Shown here: positions 6,608 to 8,208 of the stretch, piece after piece | How the letters are laid out: each line of letters starts with the position of its first letter | Numbering within the stretch: position 1 is the stretch's first letter | Assembly: GCA_963693635.1 (NCBI GenBank) | Contig: CAVOBC010000215.1 | Location: 1 to 8,208 of the forward strand | Direction of reading: 5' to 3' | DNA length: 8,208 bases | DNA from: CAVOBC01 sp963693635 | GTDB lineage: Bacteria > Pseudomonadota > Gammaproteobacteria > Pseudomonadales > Azotimanducaceae | Translations under genes and position numbers: made by a program | Notes under the pieces: model-generated | What the model was told of the DNA's origin: nothing | The model's database searches: none | Seen by the model: only the letters and a program-made list of their open reading frames with translations

Positions 6608-6636
6608 GGTTTGTGACGCAAGACGTAGCGGTAGAA

Positions 6637-6705
6637 CGCAAGCCATTTCAGCTTGGCGTTCTTCTCCTCCAGGTCGAAGGATCACAGCGCAGCGGGATAT
6701 TTACT
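6637..6705 (-). pseudogene. Possible IS3-family OrfA (transposase HTH) scrap
   Basis: Read leftward, codons from 6705 give SKYPAAL, a TGA (6682-6684), then FDLEEKNAKLKWLA. IS3-group OrfA proteins carry a W-x-x-K-Y-G-G segment followed by a leucine-zipper stretch of the form L-x-x-L-E-E-E-N-x-x-L-K-x-L. The match covers about 23 codons with one stop and a small deletion, and ends at Ala637's codon, after which the frame is unrecognisable. Short coiled-coil-like stretches can match by chance, so this is a weak call. Confidence 0.38.
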
Positions 6706-7120
6706 TACGATGCGACGAGAGTTCGCCTTTGGCCATCAGGTCTGATGGTGGGCGATAGTAGTTCCACGCTTCGGCGCAGGGTCGCGACCCACATCTGAAG
6801 GCGTTTCAGCAGGAGGACACCTAAGCCGTTAAGGCCTGGAGGCGAGGAACTCCCCGAAGATCGATTTGCCGATGGTAATGCGACTCGCTAGCCAACAGAT
6901 CCACAGAACCGCTCACCGCCCTCAGATCTGGCTGGCCACTCCGCGACACTATTCTGATTTCCCCCGCATCGGATACTAATCGGTGCCAACCGCGTTCGGC
7001 CGGAACAGGAATGCGCTGGCTGAATCGCTACATTTCTCATTGATCAACGCACGTTTAGATCAGCACAAGTGGAGGGTAGGCAATCCGTAAGGCAGGAGTA
7101 CTTTTCTTAGAGTCGAAGGT

Positions 7121-7210
7121 TTAAACCCGGCCCTTCTTGCCTTTCTTCATTTGCTCAACTGCTTTGAGCAGTTCAGCACCTTCGTTGCTCATTTTGGTTT
7201 TGCTAGCCAC
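7121..7210 (-). pseudogene. Truncated antitoxin, N-terminal remnant (partner of RelE-type toxin)
   Basis: From GTG 7208-7210 the frame reads MASKTKMSNEGAELLKAVEQ and then MKKGKKGRV before TAA at 7121-7123, 29 residues in all. Antitoxins paired with this toxin class are XRE/HTH proteins of about 90-110 residues. They start with a similar amphipathic helix and carry the DNA-binding helix-turn-helix afterwards. Here the helix-turn-helix part is absent and nothing in the other frames down to 7020 restores it. The start overlaps the end of the toxin gene by 8 bases, the toxin-first order usual for HigBA/RelE-NadS pairs, and AAGGAGG (7220-7226) lies 9 bases before it. The TAA sits within the palindrome GGTTTAAACC (7118-7127), which may mark the break point. 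It should be unable to bind DNA. Confidence 0.6.
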
Positions 7211-7517
7211 GTTCAGCAGCCTCCTTGATCAGTTTGAGTTCATACCCAGGAATAGTGGCTCTTTCGTTCTTCGCGTACAGGGTCAGAAGCCAGATTTCTT
7301 CCTCCTCGAGCATGTTGTAGTAGATCACCCGCACGCCGCCAATTTTGCCAGAACCAGATCGAACCCACCGAACCTTCCGTACTTCGCCCGAGCCTCGAAC
7401 GACAGAACCCGCTGTTGGGTTCTTCGAAATAAAAACTGCGGAGTCTTCTCATTCACTATCTGAGAGAAGTCCTTCAGCCTTTCTGGAATAAACTGGCGTT
7501 TCGATTCCTGTAAACAC
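7203..7517 (-). pseudogene. RelE/HigB-type toxin gene with in-frame stop
   Basis: Read leftward from GTG 7515-7517, one uninterrupted frame except for a single TGA (7449-7451, codon 23) gives 104 codons, the normal length of a RelE/ParE-superfamily mRNA-cleaving toxin. Landmarks are ETPVYSRKAEGLLSDSE (6-22), then the stop, ISKNPTAGSVVRGSGEVRKV (30-49), RWVRSGSGKIGGVRVIYYN (50-68), IWLLTLYAKNERATIP and ELKLIKEAAERG at the end. RKVRW, GSGKIGG and RVIYY together with the LYAKNE strand are diagnostic of the HigB/RelE group that pairs with an HTH antitoxin. No start codon lies shortly after the TGA, so a working shorter toxin is unlikely. The usual ATG is not seen and GTG 7517 has no ribosome binding site, so the 5' end may have been lost when the adjoining IS91-type sequence arrived. 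Inactive by inference. Confidence 0.75.
7220..7226 (-). promoter_or_regulatory. Ribosome binding site for the antitoxin, inside the toxin gene
   Basis: AAGGAGG read on the minus strand at 7226-7220 lies 9 bases before the antitoxin GTG (7210-7208). It favours GTG over the ATG six codons later as the antitoxin start, and shows that the pair was translationally coupled. Confidence 0.55.
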
Positions 7518-7575
7518 GAAGAGATTCGTACGGCAATGCCGCACCTAGAGCAAGCAGCGATGTGCAGGAAAATAG

Positions 7576-8021
7576 TGCCCGTGCCGTGCCAATGCGCCGG
7601 TGAGCGCCACAGCGGCACCCACCTCGGCGGCCATGCGTTGCCCGTCGCTCGTGCCGAATGCAGCGACACCATCGAGCCGGCTCGCAGTCCCCAAATCCGG
7701 TCAAGCGCAGTCCGGTCAAGAGCGCGCCCAGGCCACCGATGCGCCGCGCCTCGAACCGCCTCTCGCCCCGTTGACCTGGGCACAGCGACTCAAACGCGTC
7801 TTCGAAATCGACATCACGCTGTGCCCACACTGTGGCGGCCAACTGCGGTGATCGAAACCGCCGTGTAGGGGCGGATGCAAGTGGCAATGGACGTCACCGA
7901 TCGCGACCTGATACGCAAGATCCCGGCTCACGTGAAGCAGCGCGCACCGCCTCGCCCTTCCCGCAAGCCGCCACGCCGAACCGGACGGCAAATTAACCGC
8001 TCCCGGCACGTCGCGACCTGA
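7576..8021 (+). pseudogene. IS91-family transposase, C-terminal remnant
   Basis: The frame from 7576 to TGA 7849-7851 ends in LTWAQRLKRVFEIDITLC and CPHCGGQLR, the hallmark C-terminal segment of Y2/IS91-type transposases (W-A-x-x-L-K-R-V-F-x-I-D-I plus a CxxC zinc pair). The expected continuation R-V-I is obtained only by moving to the frame that reads GTG ATC at 7848, consistent with loss of one G. That frame has TAG at 7866-7868, about 11 extra codons, then DVTDRDLIRKIPAHVKQRAP and TGA at 8019-8021, matching the family's D-P-x-x-I-x-x-I-L-x-H tail. Full proteins are about 400-500 residues. The catalytic HUH and tyrosine part is missing, so only the last third survives. Inside it, TCCGGTCAAG at 7696-7705 and 7711-7720 is a 15-base tandem duplication (Ser-Gly-Gln repeated). 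The remnant faces the toxin gene. Confidence 0.7.
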
Positions 8022-8108
8022 TTGCACGCTCTTCACTGGCCGATCTGATTCCACGCTTCCTGATCTGCTCTCAGCCTTGTCAGACACTGACCGCCTGACT
8101 TGTCAGAC
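8018..8108. repeat. Short direct repeats after the IS91-type remnant
   Basis: CTGATTGCACGCT (8018-8030) recurs with one change as CTGATTCCACGCT (8045-8057), 27 bases later. CTTGTCAGAC occurs at 8076-8085 and exactly again at 8099-8108, 23 bases later. The cluster lies just past the transposase stop, where the terminal region of the element would be. IS91-type elements do not have long inverted repeats, so these may belong to the element's end or be local duplications. No function can be assigned. Confidence 0.4.
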
Positions 8109-8208
8109 CTTGCTTATCGCCCGACTCCTCGACACCAAGCCCACTGAGCCGCAAGCAAAACCATACTTCTCCTGTTTGCCGAAAAGACCCGTTATTCTCC
8201 CTATCCAC
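8109..8208. other. Right end of window, nothing recognised
   Basis: About 100 bases to the window edge without an open frame that shows a family motif. It is probably part of the terminal region of the IS91-type element or flanking DNA. Confidence 0.4.

Larger units (their letters stand above)
6518..7117. other. Gene-poor stretch with mobile-element debris
   Basis: About 600 bases with no intact gene on either strand. It contains the inverted repeats at 6555-6607, a possible IS3 OrfA scrap at 6637-6705, and the palindrome CCATCAG-GT-CTGATGG (6733-6748). The longest plus-strand frame, 6613-6798, has no motif and lies antisense to the IS3-like scrap. The rest up to the antitoxin remnant is unrecognised. 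Confidence 0.45.

Noticed and set aside
6734..6772. Minus-strand reading EAWNYYRPPS resembling the C-terminal YYN-x-x-RPH segment of IS3 OrfB
   Set aside because: Only about ten codons match, the RPH histidine is missing, and it stands upstream of the OrfA-like scrap, opposite to IS3 gene order. Too weak to annotate.
7151..7173. Inverted repeats TGCTCAA-CTGCT-TTGAGCA and AACTGC...GCAGTT
   Set aside because: They lie inside the antitoxin coding remnant and follow from its Leu-Leu-Lys-Ala-Val-Glu codons, so regulatory meaning is not supported.
7449..7451. TGA in the toxin gene as a selenocysteine or readthrough codon
   Set aside because: RelE-type toxins have no selenocysteine at this place, I saw no convincing recoding hairpin after it, and the antitoxin is also broken. 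A simple nonsense mutation explains it.
7600..7887. Long minus-strand frames opposite the IS91-type remnant (7474-7887 and 7716-8087)
   Set aside because: Arg-, Gly- and Ala-rich products without motifs. The plus strand carries the recognisable transposase C-terminus, so these are antisense shadows.
7901..8022. Exact 12-base repeat TCGCGACCTGAT at 7901-7912 and 8011-8022
   Set aside because: About one or two 12-base repeats are expected by chance in a window of this size, and no flanking similarity extends it.
1..8208. CRISPR array, tRNA, rRNA or phage genes
   Set aside because: No regularly spaced repeats of 24-40 bases, no cloverleaf-like sequence, no rRNA-like sequence and no phage structural or integrase motifs were seen on either strand.

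Overview
The window reads as accessory chromosome or plasmid DNA from a proteobacterium. A gammaproteobacterium with hydrocarbon-, steroid- or aromatic-degrading habits is my best guess. That rests on gene content only: CoA-ester enzymes, an LLM oxidoreductase, a toxin-first RelE-type pair and an IS91-type transposase remnant. There is no rRNA or housekeeping gene to fix the taxonomy. Base composition is uneven: hand counts give 27/60 G+C at 601-660 and 41/60 at 3961-4020, so the segments may differ in origin.

Left part (1-3527). A broken NTF2/SnoaL-like gene (1-416, minus) runs off the left edge. About 100 bases carrying a short inverted repeat separate it from three rightward, closely spaced genes: a crotonase-fold enzyme (517-1299), an LLM-class flavin/F420 oxidoreductase (1350-2270) and a class III (CaiB/BaiF) CoA-transferase (2340-3527). 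They look like one operon for CoA activation, redox and hydration or isomerisation steps in breakdown of a hydrophobic acid. The substrate cannot be read from the sequence.

Middle part (3528-6517). About 390 bases without a recognisable gene contain a nested inverted repeat and lead to an intact SDR dehydrogenase (3918-4739). Next come a decayed thiolase-like remnant (about 4868-5210), a candidate promoter, and an intact gene for a DUF7065/DUF7064-type protein (5534-6517) with a very good ribosome binding site. This gene set (NTF2-like, crotonase, LLM oxidoreductase, CoA-transferase, SDR, thiolase, DUF7064/7065) fits a lipid, steroid or terpenoid degradation island that is losing parts: the NTF2-like and thiolase genes are dead, the other five are intact.

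Right part (6518-8208). This is a scrapyard of mobile DNA with no intact gene. It holds a possible IS3 OrfA scrap (minus), a RelE/HigB-type toxin with one in-frame TGA, its antitoxin cut off after 28 codons, and the C-terminal part of an IS91-family transposase (plus) with a frameshift and a stop. I found no CRISPR array, tRNA, rRNA or convincing new system. The most notable points are the pattern of decay and the non-standard active-site positions of the crotonase.
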